Shown: positions 18,200 through 26,180 of the stretch, one piece after another
Numbering within the stretch: the first letter of the stretch is position 1
Layout of the letters: every line of letters begins with the position of its first letter
NCBI GenBank assembly: GCA_002346645.1
Contig: DEAD01000013.1
Coordinates: forward strand, 175,226-239,225
Length of the DNA: 64,000 bases
Source of the DNA: Dehalococcoidia bacterium UBA2991
Lineage (GTDB): Bacteria; Chloroflexota; Dehalococcoidia; Tepidiformales; Tepidiformaceae
Direction of reading: 5' to 3'
The notes under the pieces: generated by a model
Databases searched by the model: none
What the model saw: only the letters and a program-made list of their open reading frames with translations
Told to the model about the DNA's origin: nothing
Translations under genes and position numbers: made by a program

Positions 18200-18447
18200 C
18201 AGTAAGACGAACAGTCGGTGGCGCACTCATCGTGGTCCCTTCTCTCCTCTCAGGTGTAGGTATCGCATTCATCCTCGCTGCATTAATTGTGAATCACCGG
18301 ATCGTGCAGGACGCCTTCATCATCGTAGGAGCAGTGATGCTCTGGTTTGACTTCTTCGTGACGATGGCCATCATTCGCTACTCCTTGCGCAGCCTCGACC
18401 GACGCATCGCAGTGCTGGAATCTAGTCAAAGCGACAACGAGAGCTAG
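18196..18447 (+). CDS. Small two-helix membrane protein
   Basis: An 83-residue protein with two predicted membrane helices (about residues 8-32 and 39-61), a basic RSLDRR segment and an acidic tail. Its ATG overlaps the DUF885 stop by 4 nt (ATGA), so it is co-translated and probably genuine. It matches no family I know. It ends just before a symmetrical stem-loop that would stop transcription from both sides. Confidence 0.6.
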   Translation: MTVRRTVGGALIVVPSLLSGVGIAFILAALIVNHRIVQDAFIIVGAVMLWFDFFVTMAIIRYSLRSLDRRIAVLESSQSDNES

Positions 18448-18452
18448 CCTAG

Positions 18453-18480
18453 CGCCCAGCCTCTCAAGCAGAGAGGCGCT
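18453..18480. terminator. Stem-loop between convergent genes
   Basis: GCCTCT (18459-18464) pairs with AGAGGC (18472-18477) around a 7-nt loop, and the flanking AGCG/CGCT extends the stem. There is no long T-run on either side, so termination efficiency is uncertain. Its place between convergent genes ending at 18447 and 18483 supports a bidirectional terminator. Confidence 0.5.
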
Positions 18481-18482
18481 TG

Positions 18483-19013
18483 CTAGATAGTTAGGCCACC
18501 CAGACCGAGGATGCCACGCACGTACTCAATCTCACCGGCATGCCGGTATCCATGACTTAGACAAACACCGTTTAGACCCTGCCATAAGGACATCTGGCCC
18601 AGTGGCTTGATAGTGACCGTCCGCGTTTCGAATTCCTCAGAAGACATCTCCGCAAGATAAGCATCGGTTGCCTGCCAAACACGAGGTTGGTACTCACGCC
18701 AGCCATCAAGGTCATTGAGTAGCAGCGCCTTTGCATCCGTCTCCGACATACCGGTGCCCTGGGATGTTCGGTGCAAACCAAGGCGCTGGTCGTAACCGCC
18801 TTGCAGCCAAACCGTTGGCTTAGCCTGAGCAATGAAGTTGACTATGTTGTCCTCGGTACGAACGTAGTGCCAAAGACTAAAGAAGGGACTTAGCCCCCCC
18901 TCATTAGGACGAAAGTTGAGCTGTTCTAATGTCATATCCCCAACAGCCTGATCAAGAAGGTTGTGCATGGACGTAAGTCCCGAACGGAGAATCTCAAGTG
19001 GGGTAGTACTCAT
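18483..19013 (-). CDS. DinB-like four-helix protein
   Basis: A 176-residue protein fitting the DinB/YfiT metal-binding superfamily. It starts with a helix ending DQAVGDMTLEQLNFRPNEGG and has histidines in SLWHYVRTEDN (His49) and LSHGYRHAGEIEYVRGIL (near residues 154 and 158), the usual three-histidine metal site. Some relatives are thiol-dependent transferases (bacillithiol, mycothiol). A bacilliredoxin-like gene lies at 22.4 kb, so a low-molecular-weight thiol such as bacillithiol is conceivable, but this is inference only. Confidence 0.75.
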   Translation of the reverse strand: MSTTPLEILRSGLTSMHNLLDQAVGDMTLEQLNFRPNEGGLSPFFSLWHYVRTEDNIVNFIAQAKPTVWLQGGYDQRLGLHRTSQGTGMSETDAKALLLNDLDGWREYQPRVWQATDAYLAEMSSEEFETRTVTIKPLGQMSLWQGLNGVCLSHGYRHAGEIEYVRGILGLGGLTI

Positions 19014-19225
19014 GAAAACCTCTGGGAAGGAGTACTAAAATCCTGCCCGTTTGCAGCTCCATAGTCCATAGAAGCCTCCATCTACGTACCTTCACGGATC
19101 CCCTCCCTCACTGCCACTTGTAGTAAACAGAAACCCAAGCTCTATTCCTTCAACTCCACCCTCGAAGGCACTACAAGGTTGGAACTCCCCTGCCACAGTC
19201 CGAACCCTGTAGCATTGCCCATCCC

Positions 19226-19657
19226 ATGTCGGATGAGTATTCGGCCATACGTCAACTCTGCGAGCGCTACGTCGACGCCATTAACCGTCGGGATTCAGAG
19301 GCATGGGTCGAGACATGGGCACCAAACGGAATATGGGATTACGGGGTTGAAAACCCACCCAAGGGACGTGAGGGGCTAACCCTGTTTTGGGAACGAGCAA
19401 TGGCGAACATCACCGGCGTGGTGATCGTCGTGAACTCTGGCGTAGTCGACAGCGTGAATGGGAACTCCGCAACCGCTCGCTGGTACCACACCGAGGACGT
19501 ACAGATCGGCGAAGAAACACGGATGTCGGGAGTAGCTGTGTACGAGGACAACCTCGTCCGCATCGACGGACAGTGGCGATTTGCCCGCCGCACTCACGAC
19601 CTCTTGTACAGCGGAAACGACCTGCAAGGGAACTTCCACCCTTATGTGACCCGATAA
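19226..19657 (+). CDS. SnoaL/NTF2-like protein (copy 1 of tandem pair)
   Basis: A 143-residue alpha+beta barrel protein: helix EYSAIRQLCERYVDAINRRDSEAWVETWAPNGIWDYG, then GREGLTLFWERAMA and strands ending in RIDGQWRFARRTHDLLYSG. The pattern matches SnoaL-like ketosteroid isomerase-fold proteins (cyclases, isomerases, hydroxylase accessory domains). It is clearly paralogous to the next gene, sharing NRxDxEAWxETWAP and RIDGQW. A TAGCAT box lies 10 nt before the ATG and no Shine-Dalgarno is seen. Function unassigned. Confidence 0.78.
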   Translation: MSDEYSAIRQLCERYVDAINRRDSEAWVETWAPNGIWDYGVENPPKGREGLTLFWERAMANITGVVIVVNSGVVDSVNGNSATARWYHTEDVQIGEETRMSGVAVYEDNLVRIDGQWRFARRTHDLLYSGNDLQGNFHPYVTR

Positions 19658-19722
19658 CATCATTGGTAACAGCGGCCCGCTGGCGTTAACCGCACAGGGC
19701 AAACAAAACCGGGAGGAATTCA

Positions 19723-20166
19723 ATGGGAAAGCCAACAGTTGAGGACTACACCGCCATCCGTATGGTGGCAGAGCGATACATCGATGCCGTCAATCGCTTC
19801 GACCCAGAGGCATGGGGCGAGACATGGGCACCAGATGGGGAATGGCACGTAGGCGAGGTGCACAAGGGGCGCGACGTAATGGTGCCGCTTTGGACACAGA
19901 TCATGGGAAGCATCCCCAACGTTTACATGCACGTCTATTCAGGAGTAATCGATGACGTGACTGGCGACACAGCCAGAGGTCGCTGGTACATGGGCGAATT
20001 CCTGAACATGGCTGACGGCTCGCGATCCATGAATTCGATCTGCTATGTGGATACCTACACCCGCATCGACGGGCAGTGGTACATCCAGACCCGGGAGTTT
20101 CAGGCTCTTTATCGGGGGCCGGCTGATCTCAGCGGTGACTTCGAAAAGATCGCAGTTCCCGTATAG
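19723..20166 (+). CDS. SnoaL/NTF2-like protein (copy 2 of tandem pair)
   Basis: A 147-residue paralogue of the preceding gene with the same fold and key segments: EDYTAIRMVAERYIDAVNRFDPEAWGETWAPDGEWHVG, RGRWYMGEFLNMADG and YTRIDGQWYIQTREFQALYRG. GGGAGGA precedes the ATG by about 8 nt, so unlike copy 1 it has a normal ribosome site. The 65-nt gap suggests one transcript. The two might form a heteromer, or act on related substrates after duplication. Confidence 0.78.
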   Translation: MGKPTVEDYTAIRMVAERYIDAVNRFDPEAWGETWAPDGEWHVGEVHKGRDVMVPLWTQIMGSIPNVYMHVYSGVIDDVTGDTARGRWYMGEFLNMADGSRSMNSICYVDTYTRIDGQWYIQTREFQALYRGPADLSGDFEKIAVPV

Positions 20167-20197
20167 GAAACCCCCTCTATGGAATCATAGCCTGAAC

Positions 20198-20225
20198 AAT
20201 AGATTCGCTGGTTAGTGAATCTATT
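20198..20225. terminator. Perfect 9-bp inverted repeat after the SnoaL pair
   Basis: AATAGATTC (20198-20206) is followed, after 10 nt, by GAATCTATT (20217-20225). The AT-rich stem lies 31 nt after the stop of the second SnoaL gene and before the leftward tRNA gene, so it may end transcription from the left. There is no strong T-run; a regulatory site is an alternative. Confidence 0.4.
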
Positions 20226-20378
20226 TAGTAGGCATTGTCGCCTAGCGAGGGCTGGTCTTCCGATGAAAGCTTTGCTGGTTATACGGCAAAGCCGGAACAG
20301 TGAAACACGAGGCACTTTCATCTCCGAAAGCGCCGCTGCTTTTTGGCGGCCTGCAGAAACATTAATCTGGGATAGCCT

Positions 20379-20453
20379 TGGTACCCCCGAGAGGACTCGA
20401 ACCTCTGCCTTCGGCTCCGGAGGCCGACACTCTATCCGCTGAGCTACGGGGGC
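20379..20453 (-). tRNA. tRNA-Arg (anticodon CCG)
   Basis: On the minus strand the acceptor stem GCCCCCG pairs with CGGGGGT (one G-U pair), the D-arm contains AGCTCAGCGGATAGAG, the anticodon stem TCGGC/GCCGA encloses loop CTCCGGA (anticodon CCG), and the T-arm has the GGTTCGAGTCC motif. The 3' CCA is encoded. It decodes CGG arginine codons. The surrounding spacer (20167-20570) holds no protein gene that I can support. Confidence 0.93.
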
Positions 20454-20570
20454 CCGGCGATGACCGATCGTAGCGCGTGAAAGGCGCTCCCGCATCACGC
20501 TCGACGGGTCGGGAAGGAATGTTACGATCAGACAGCATTCACCGATTCAGCGGTAAAGGAGCTCGTACCC

Positions 20571-20873
20571 ATGCCTCTCTACGAATTTCGCTGCCCCTCG
20601 TGCGGGAAGGTGTTCGAGCGCCAGCGACCAGTCGCGAAAGCTAGTCAAGGTGCTCGCTGCCCAGACGACGGTAAGACCGCTCAACGAATCTTTGGTGCAG
20701 CGATCATAGGCGTAGGGGGTGGAGAAGATGCATTCCCCGACCTTGGCGACCTTGGCGACCTTGGTGGTCTGGGTGGCGGCATGCCGCCAGGCATGGGTGG
20801 AGGTATGCCGGGCATGGGTGGCGGCATGCCAGGCATGGACGGTCTCGACATGGGTGGGGACTTTGACTTCTAG
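20571..20873 (+). CDS. FmdB-type zinc-ribbon protein with Gly/Met-rich tail
   Basis: A 100-residue protein starting MPLYEFRCPSCGKVFE, the N-terminal FmdB/CxxC_CXXC_SSSS zinc ribbon. Cys8, Cys11 and Cys30 are present, but the place of the fourth ligand is aspartate (CPDDG), so metal binding may be altered. After the ribbon comes IFGAAIIGVGGG, then LGD repeats and three copies of a GGGMPGM-like unit (about residues 70-95). AAGGAG lies about 10 nt before the ATG. FmdB relatives appear as putative regulators of amidase and formamidase genes, but the family role is poorly defined. Confidence 0.8.
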   Translation: MPLYEFRCPSCGKVFERQRPVAKASQGARCPDDGKTAQRIFGAAIIGVGGGEDAFPDLGDLGDLGGLGGGMPPGMGGGMPGMGGGMPGMDGLDMGGDFDF

Positions 20874-20893
20874 CAGCGTCCCCAGATAACCAT

Positions 20894-21838
20894 CTAGTAC
20901 GGATCCTGCTGAGAGAAGATGCGCTGGGGATTGTCCACCATCATCTCGTTTATTTGTGTCTCGGTAACACCGTGCCCGCGCAGTGCAGGAAGAACATCGT
21001 TAGTAATGTGCAGGAAATGCCAATTGGGAGCCCACGCCTCTGTTGAAGCTCTTGGCATGGTATCCATGAAACAGTTGGTATCGTGAGATAGAACCATCTG
21101 CCCCGCATAACCCATATCACAAAGCTTCACGATAGTCTCAACCCGACCTTCAGTGTTAAGTTTGCGATCGATGCCGAAACGATCCATTCCGATCACACTT
21201 CCGCGATCCATAATCCGAGCCAGATAACCTGTGTCACTACTATCACCTGAGTGGCCGATTACAACTCGGGCAAGATCCACCCCTTCTCTCTCAAAAACAT
21301 CCTGCTGAGCAAGGCCAGATTCGGTGGAAACATCGGAGTGGGTACTAATGGGAACACCTGTCCGGCGGTGAGCCCGAGCTCCTGCACGCAGCATCACCTC
21401 ATTCACCTCATCCACAGTAGGCTGGGTAGCAAGCTTGATGACCCCTGCACAAACATCACTTTTTTCAATGCCTTCCTGAATGTCACGCACAAAAAGGTCA
21501 GCAATCTCATCACTATTCATCTGCCGGAAAAGATTGGGGGGCTGCCGCCAAACCCCCGTACACATGACGATGTTCAACTTCACCTGCCGGGCCACTGCTG
21601 CAACCATGGCAGCATCACGCCCTAGATCAATGGTGGTCAAGTCAACTATTGAATCGATGCCTGCATCCTTGAGTTCACTGAAGCGCTCAACTGCATTTGC
21701 GATCTCTTTATCGGGATCCCAGAGCTCAGGCCAAGCTTCAAAAACACCCGGCGAGCGGATAAATACATGTTCGTGCATGAGGGTGGCGCCAAGGTCACTA
21801 TGGTCGATAGCACCAGCAGCCGTGGGGATGGTGACCAT
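20894..21838 (-). CDS. Phosphotriesterase-family metal hydrolase
   Basis: A 314-residue amidohydrolase-fold protein. All expected metal ligands of the PTE family are visible: His22 and His24 (MHEHVF), the carbamylated lysine (Lys135 in GVIKLAT), His167 (STHSD), His196 (GHSGD) and Asp253 (SHDTN). PTE-like proteins include lactonases and esterases; organophosphate activity is usually secondary. GGAGG lies 5 nt before the ATG. The gene is divergent from the thioesterase. A lactonase role on oxidised cyclic compounds would suit the degradative genes elsewhere in the window, but is inferred. Confidence 0.85.
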   Translation of the reverse strand: MVTIPTAAGAIDHSDLGATLMHEHVFIRSPGVFEAWPELWDPDKEIANAVERFSELKDAGIDSIVDLTTIDLGRDAAMVAAVARQVKLNIVMCTGVWRQPPNLFRQMNSDEIADLFVRDIQEGIEKSDVCAGVIKLATQPTVDEVNEVMLRAGARAHRRTGVPISTHSDVSTESGLAQQDVFEREGVDLARVVIGHSGDSSDTGYLARIMDRGSVIGMDRFGIDRKLNTEGRVETIVKLCDMGYAGQMVLSHDTNCFMDTMPRASTEAWAPNWHFLHITNDVLPALRGHGVTETQINEMMVDNPQRIFSQQDPY

Positions 21839-21895
21839 ATCTGCCTCCGTGACCGAGTCCCTTATGAGCGGCAGTATACGGACCAGGGGTAAGCG

Positions 21896-22315
21896 ATGGA
21901 CCCGACCATGGAAAACCTAGTAGCGGCAGATGGGATCCCCTACTGGTCAGTGCTTGGCATTGAATTAGTGGACGTCCAAAAGGGCAAAGTAGTGCTCCGA
22001 TTACCTATGCGCCCAGAGCTCGCTACGCGTCGGCCTGACCTAATGCACGGAGGGGCCATTGCCTCACTTGTGGACGCTGCTTCAGGCTCGGCGGTGGCAA
22101 CACTGAGAGATCCCGAAGACACAACCTGGGCAGGACATGCAACAACAGACCTTAATGTCTCGTATCTGCGTCCGATCCGAAAAGAGGCGGTGGCGCAGGG
22201 CAAAGTACTGCGAGCTGGTCGAACAACCGTCTTTGTTGCGGTGGAGGTGCATAACGAGACGGGAGATTTAGCAGCGGCAGCACGGATTACCTACGCAATA
22301 GCACGGCGTGAATAA
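21896..22315 (+). CDS. PaaI-like hotdog thioesterase
   Basis: A 139-residue hotdog-fold protein. The catalytic helix segment LMHGGAIASLVDAASGSAV carries the HGG motif, and the strand VSYLRPIRKEAVAQGKVLRAGRTTVFVAVEVHN is typical of the PaaI/4HBT-like group that hydrolyses aryl- or acyl-CoA thioesters. Helix and strand order are complete. It starts at 21896 or possibly at the second methionine (21908). It fits a CoA-linked catabolic lifestyle. Confidence 0.85.
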   Translation: MDPTMENLVAADGIPYWSVLGIELVDVQKGKVVLRLPMRPELATRRPDLMHGGAIASLVDAASGSAVATLRDPEDTTWAGHATTDLNVSYLRPIRKEAVAQGKVLRAGRTTVFVAVEVHNETGDLAAAARITYAIARRE

Positions 22316-22340
22316 ACACCAACAAACAAACGCCTGCTAT

Positions 22341-22362
22341 CGTGTTAGAGCGCCCTAACACG
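22341..22362. promoter_or_regulatory. 22-bp near-perfect palindrome, operator candidate
   Basis: CGTGTTAG (22341-22348) is mirrored by CTAACACG (22355-22362). The central six bases also pair except for one mismatch, so 10 of 11 half-site positions are symmetric. A TATCGT sequence (22338-22343) overlaps the left arm, so a dimeric repressor (TetR- or MarR-like) bound here would cover the promoter of the bacilliredoxin-like gene that starts at 22381. No cognate regulator gene is nearby. Confidence 0.55.
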
Positions 22363-22380
22363 GGACAAGGACGGTGGCCT

Positions 22381-22713
22381 ATGGGCGCCTTAGATTTTGA
22401 GAATCTGACGGAATTAGCAGACCTGGACCACTTGTTCGAGCGTTCCCGCGAACAAGATGTGGTGCTTTTCCTTCACGACTACTGGTGTCCAATTTCCAGT
22501 CGCGCCTACGAGGAAATGGCTCTAGTCGAAGGAGAGATCGCACTAATCGACGTAGCCACGGGACGTGATCTGACTCAAACCATAGCAACACGCACAGGAG
22601 TGAAACACGAATCGCCACAGGTATTGATCCTGCGCGATGCCCAAGCAAGGTGGGTAGCCTCTCACGGGAGTATTACGCAACAGGCCGTTGGAGAGGCAAT
22701 GGCTACTCCCTAG
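22381..22713 (+). CDS. Bacilliredoxin/YtxJ-like (DUF2847) monothiol protein
   Basis: A 110-residue thioredoxin-fold protein. The active-site region HDYWCPISSRAYEEM has the single cysteine in a CPISS motif typical of YtxJ/BrxC monothiol bacilliredoxins, which remove bacillithiol from proteins, and HESPQVLILRDAQARWVASHG is the conserved cis-proline strand. The ATG at 22381 is preceded by AAGGACGG. A palindromic operator candidate lies just upstream, suggesting regulated expression. If bacillithiol is absent the protein may use another thiol. Confidence 0.75.
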   Translation: MGALDFENLTELADLDHLFERSREQDVVLFLHDYWCPISSRAYEEMALVEGEIALIDVATGRDLTQTIATRTGVKHESPQVLILRDAQARWVASHGSITQQAVGEAMATP

Positions 22714-22728
22714 GCCACACCAGCTTCC

Positions 22729-23241
22729 TTAACGGGACTCTTGCAAACTCTCACTACTGCGATCGAGGGCATCCAAGACCGTACGGATATCGGCCTGCAG
22801 CCTCTCGATGACACCAACAGCGTAACGGTCAGCTTCTTGAAGCTGCTTGGCCGCTGCCTCAGCCGCCTCGCTTAGATGAGCAGCAGCAGTCGCATCTGCA
22901 TCCGCGATTGTTTGACGCGCACGCGCCTCCGCCTCCATAAGAATCTCCTGAGCACGACTCTCAGCTTGCTGGACCACTATGGTCTCACTCACCAGCTGCT
23001 TACGCCGCTCCTCCGCCTCCTCAATAAGCGCTTGCCCATGTTCCTTCGCATCACGAAGCAACTGCTCACGCTGCTCCAATATTTGAGCCGCCTGTCGAAC
23101 ATTGTCCGGTACGGCAAGCCGAAGCTGGTCGACCAAATCGAGAATAACGCGACGCTCTATGACAAGGTTTCCACCTACCGGGAGGCGGCGAGCTTGCACA
23201 ACCAGAGATTCGAGACTTGCAATCAGTTCGAGGAGTTCCAT
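22729..23241 (-). CDS. Coiled-coil protein (DivIVA / ATP-synthase-b-like)
   Basis: A 170-residue protein that is almost wholly helical. Residues 1-50 look like a short N-terminal domain (LASLESLVVQARRLPVGGNLVIERRVILDLVDQLR) and about 55-165 form a long Ala/Glu/Arg-rich coiled coil. It resembles the cell-division or polar-growth coiled-coil proteins found beside coaD and rsmD in several Gram-positive-like phyla. The start follows the coaD stop by 17 nt with GGGGAGA before the ATG. A scaffold role is inferred; no catalytic motif exists. Confidence 0.65.
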   Translation of the reverse strand: MELLELIASLESLVVQARRLPVGGNLVIERRVILDLVDQLRLAVPDNVRQAAQILEQREQLLRDAKEHGQALIEEAEERRKQLVSETIVVQQAESRAQEILMEAEARARQTIADADATAAAHLSEAAEAAAKQLQEADRYAVGVIERLQADIRTVLDALDRSSESLQESR

Positions 23242-23258
23242 CGAAGTCTCCCCGCGAG

Positions 23259-23744
23259 CTACGCTTCAAGCGCAAGCCGCTCGCGAATAGCGGTGCGCAC
23301 ATGTGAAGGTACCAATCCTTCCACGTCATAGCCGAGCTGAGAAACCTCCCGCACTCGGCTAGCACTCACGTAGATGTACTCATGGTTGGTCATTAGATAG
23401 ACGGATTCGATGGAAGGGGCCATCTTCCGGTTCATAAGAGCCATGTCAAACTCATACTCAAAGTCGCCACCACCACGAATTCCACGAACAATCGCGACAG
23501 CTCCGCGCAACTTTGCAAACTCGACGGTAAGCCCTTCGAGCTGCTCCACCTCGACATTCGGAAGTTCCTTGACTGCCTCTCGAAAGAGCTCAATACGCTC
23601 TTCACAGGTAAACATCGCGCTCTTATCGCGTCCCGCAATAACCGCCACTATGACGGTATCAAAGAGGCCCGTCATTCGCTTGACAAGATCAAGATGCCCA
23701 TTGGTGACAGGATCGAACGCACCTGGAAAGATCGCGGTTCTCAT
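23259..23744 (-). CDS. coaD: Phosphopantetheine adenylyltransferase
   Basis: A 161-residue enzyme making dephospho-CoA from 4'-phosphopantetheine and ATP. It has the nucleotidyltransferase motif PGAFDPVTNGHLD (TxGH type), the RGIRGGGDFEYEFDMALMNR segment and the late YVSASRVREVSQLG (ISSSxVR-type) motif. Length and layout are normal. Its ATG overlaps the rsmD stop by 4 nt, the common rsmD-coaD pairing. Confidence 0.95.
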   Translation of the reverse strand: MRTAIFPGAFDPVTNGHLDLVKRMTGLFDTVIVAVIAGRDKSAMFTCEERIELFREAVKELPNVEVEQLEGLTVEFAKLRGAVAIVRGIRGGGDFEYEFDMALMNRKMAPSIESVYLMTNHEYIYVSASRVREVSQLGYDVEGLVPSHVRTAIRERLALEA

Positions 23745-24301
23745 TCACCCTCCAACGCCGTGAGGAACGCCAAAGCGGTATCGCCATAAACCCGCCGATC
23801 GGTCAGTGTAAGACCTACCGGGCGTTCGACCAGATTGTATCGGCTCCGATGCTCATAGACGACCAGTCCACCATTAGTAAGGAGGCCACCAAGTCGAATT
23901 AGTGTTGGCATAGCCTGAGCGGAATCGTAGGGAGGGTCGAGGAAGATAATATCGAAAAGCCCATCGAGAGACTCTATCGCCCCCGGCAACGTACCTCGCA
24001 CCACAGAACCCTGATCAGCAAGACCAGCTCGAGCGAGGCTTTGGACAATCGCGCGAGAAGCCGGCCTATGACTCTCCACAAAGATAGCCCGGCTTGCTCC
24101 TCTACTCAGGGCCTCTATACCTAGCGCCCCTGTTCCAGCAAAGAGATCCAGCACAACGGCATCTTCAATGCGAGCACCAACCACGTTGAAGAGCGCTTCG
24201 CGAACACGTCCGCTCGTTGGGCGTAACCGAGCACCACCTGACTCTGCTAATTGGAAGCCGCGCAGGCTCCCGCCCGTGACACGGACACGCGCCTGGGACA
24301 C
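23741..24301 (-). CDS. rsmD: 16S rRNA (guanine-966-N2)-methyltransferase
   Basis: A 186-residue SAM-dependent methyltransferase of the RsmD family. It begins with the RVTGGSLRGFQL strand and LRPTSGRVREALFNVV, then the SAM motif VLDLFAGTGALGIEALSRGA, and catalytic DPPY (FLDPPYDSAQ). It starts at a GTG directly abutting the stop of the upstream gene and overlaps coaD by 4 nt. The pairing with coaD is standard in bacteria and supports the call. Confidence 0.93.
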   Translation of the reverse strand: MSQARVRVTGGSLRGFQLAESGGARLRPTSGRVREALFNVVGARIEDAVVLDLFAGTGALGIEALSRGASRAIFVESHRPASRAIVQSLARAGLADQGSVVRGTLPGAIESLDGLFDIIFLDPPYDSAQAMPTLIRLGGLLTNGGLVVYEHRSRYNLVERPVGLTLTDRRVYGDTALAFLTALEGE

Positions 24302-25972
24302 TCAGTTAGCCGCTTCAGGAGTTTCAGACTCAAGCTCAAGGAAGAGCACAATCCGACTTTCAAAGCGCTCCACGCCATCGCTAAGGGTAAGCGTGACTGT
24401 GTAAGAACCCGCTTCAAGGGGTGTCTGCCAAGTTACTAGGCCACGATCCCCACCAACGAGATTGCCTCCGGTTACTTCCCAATTGGGCAAAAGCTGGGCT
24501 TGGCTTGGTCGCAAAAGCACCGGCTGCCCAGAAGCAACAAACGGTTCGACTGCAGTCCAAATATTGCCGAGAAAAATATCGTCGCTTGAATCCTCCACTG
24601 CGAGGCCACCTAAGTTATAGACACTAACAAACTCCAGCTTGAACCCAGCACTGAAAGCATTCTCAATCCAGACAGTACGACCTCCATTTAATTTGTAGGT
24701 AAACGCCACAGTCGCAGTCTCTGGTTGCCACCGTAGCCCGCTCAATCCCTCATCCCGGTCGATATTCACTGCCACTACTTGGACTTCCCCCCCGGCAGCT
24801 AAATTTTCGCTCCGTATACCTAGTTTGCTAGCAATGGTCATCGCCTCAGTTAGGGTGAGGCTACGGAGGCCTTCCGCTGATTTCTCGGAAGCGTAGGGAG
24901 TCAAAGTAAGAATTACCTTTCCTGGATCAACCACTGAAGTTATGTAGCTGAGTAGTTCGGGCAAATGCAGACGAAAAGTGCTCTGATCGCGGATAGGTGC
25001 GATCTTAATTAGGTCCGCCGACTTACCCAATGCAGCCCAGTCGTACGCACCCTCATCAATGCGATCCGCGCCTATCAGGGGGGCAGGCAGAGTCAAAGTT
25101 AAAACTTTCCCCTGGGCGTGGAGGCCCTCTGCCAGCTCAGCAATGAAGAGGGTAAAGGAGGTCCGGTGGTCAGCTCTTAGGTCGAGGTACGCGATGTCGA
25201 TACCGGTTAGGTTATGAACCGCAACACGCTGGAGAATCTCACGAGCATGGTTCGTGCGTTCCGCACTTGTTGAGAGGATGTTATCAACACTGGGTACGGT
25301 GCCATTTATCTCTCTGGATGCAGCAATTACAGGGTAGTGAACTGCGGTAGTAGCTGGACGAGAACTAGGCTGGCCCTGCAGCGATCCATCGGGAGCGGGA
25401 GTGAAATCAAGAGTGTGAACTACGGTCGCTAAGAGAGCAGCTGTGGGATGAATAGTCTTTCCTTGTTCCAGATATGCAACCACTTGTCGGCCTTCGTTTA
25501 GACGGCGAAATACTGCAAGGTACTGAGGAGGGTCAGTAAACAACCCAGTAGCACGCTCACCAAGTTCATCCAGAAGGACGTTCGCTACCGGTTCCCATAT
25601 GTTGTTCTCGCTGTTGTAGCCGTAGAAGCTAAGCCCGCGATCGTCAGTTGTAGCTACCTCGAGAGGAATCCTGATCTCTAGATTAAATCCATCCGGAATG
25701 GGTTCGGCGTCGGGATTCCGTTGAAAGAGTTTGCTGTGTTGATCAAAGTAGGCAGGAATTTCCAGGGTGGAGCGGCTTGCCTCGCAATATGCCTCCTTAC
25801 AAGAGCCCGATCCACGACCTAGGAAGAACCAGATCAGAACACCGATAGTAATAACCGTAATAGCAATGGCGGCCAGCACTCCTAGCTGCATTAAGGAAGG
25901 TCTTCCGGGACCAGAAAACCTAGCCTGTTGAACCGCTCCGCCTGCGAAACCCCTAGTAGGCTTTGAACGCAT
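24302..25972 (-). CDS. Membrane-anchored GH18-like TIM-barrel protein with degenerate active site
   Basis: About 556 residues: a short cytoplasmic N-terminus, one membrane helix (about residues 32-52), an extracellular beta domain, and a TIM-barrel region resembling YaaH/SleL GH18 proteins (LTGIDIAYLDLRADHRTSF then FIAELAEGLHAQGKVLTLTLPAP). At the GH18 catalytic DxxDxDxE site the last Asp and Glu are replaced by Ala and Leu (GIDIAYL), so glycosidase activity is doubtful. A C-terminal PKD/Ig-like domain follows (about 490-545). It directly precedes rsmD. Binding of peptidoglycan or polysaccharide is inferred. Confidence 0.55.
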   Translation of the reverse strand: MRSKPTRGFAGGAVQQARFSGPGRPSLMQLGVLAAIAITVITIGVLIWFFLGRGSGSCKEAYCEASRSTLEIPAYFDQHSKLFQRNPDAEPIPDGFNLEIRIPLEVATTDDRGLSFYGYNSENNIWEPVANVLLDELGERATGLFTDPPQYLAVFRRLNEGRQVVAYLEQGKTIHPTAALLATVVHTLDFTPAPDGSLQGQPSSRPATTAVHYPVIAASREINGTVPSVDNILSTSAERTNHAREILQRVAVHNLTGIDIAYLDLRADHRTSFTLFIAELAEGLHAQGKVLTLTLPAPLIGADRIDEGAYDWAALGKSADLIKIAPIRDQSTFRLHLPELLSYITSVVDPGKVILTLTPYASEKSAEGLRSLTLTEAMTIASKLGIRSENLAAGGEVQVVAVNIDRDEGLSGLRWQPETATVAFTYKLNGGRTVWIENAFSAGFKLEFVSVYNLGGLAVEDSSDDIFLGNIWTAVEPFVASGQPVLLRPSQAQLLPNWEVTGGNLVGGDRGLVTWQTPLEAGSYTVTLTLSDGVERFESRIVLFLELESETPEAAN

Positions 25973-26116
25973 CAAGGCACACCAACCAAGCAGCAGGGCG
26001 GCCTGCAGACGAAAGCTGAGAAGAGAAGAAAACCACCCACTGGAAACATCAAGAACAATTATCCCTCAAGAACGCCCCGAATCCACAAAAATGGGGAGAG
26101 GCAAACCCTATTGCGG

Positions 26117-26122
26117 TATACT
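26117..26122 (+). promoter_or_regulatory. -10 candidate (TATACT) for greA
   Basis: TATACT lies about 58 nt before the ATG at 26181. The leader that would follow can fold: CCCGC near 26128 may pair with either of two GCGGG segments, one a few nt downstream and one about 25 nt further on, giving two alternative hairpins. No -35 with a good match is seen. The rest of the spacer from 25976 shows nothing else. Confidence 0.4.
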
Positions 26123-26180
26123 TGGTACCCGCCAGCGGGCTCTAAAAGAGACCACTTGCGGGCTTTAAAGGCCATCAATC

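Noticed and set aside
25976..26180. Possible riboswitch in the greA leader
   Set aside because: Two alternative hairpins can be drawn but no known aptamer core is present and the pairing is short.
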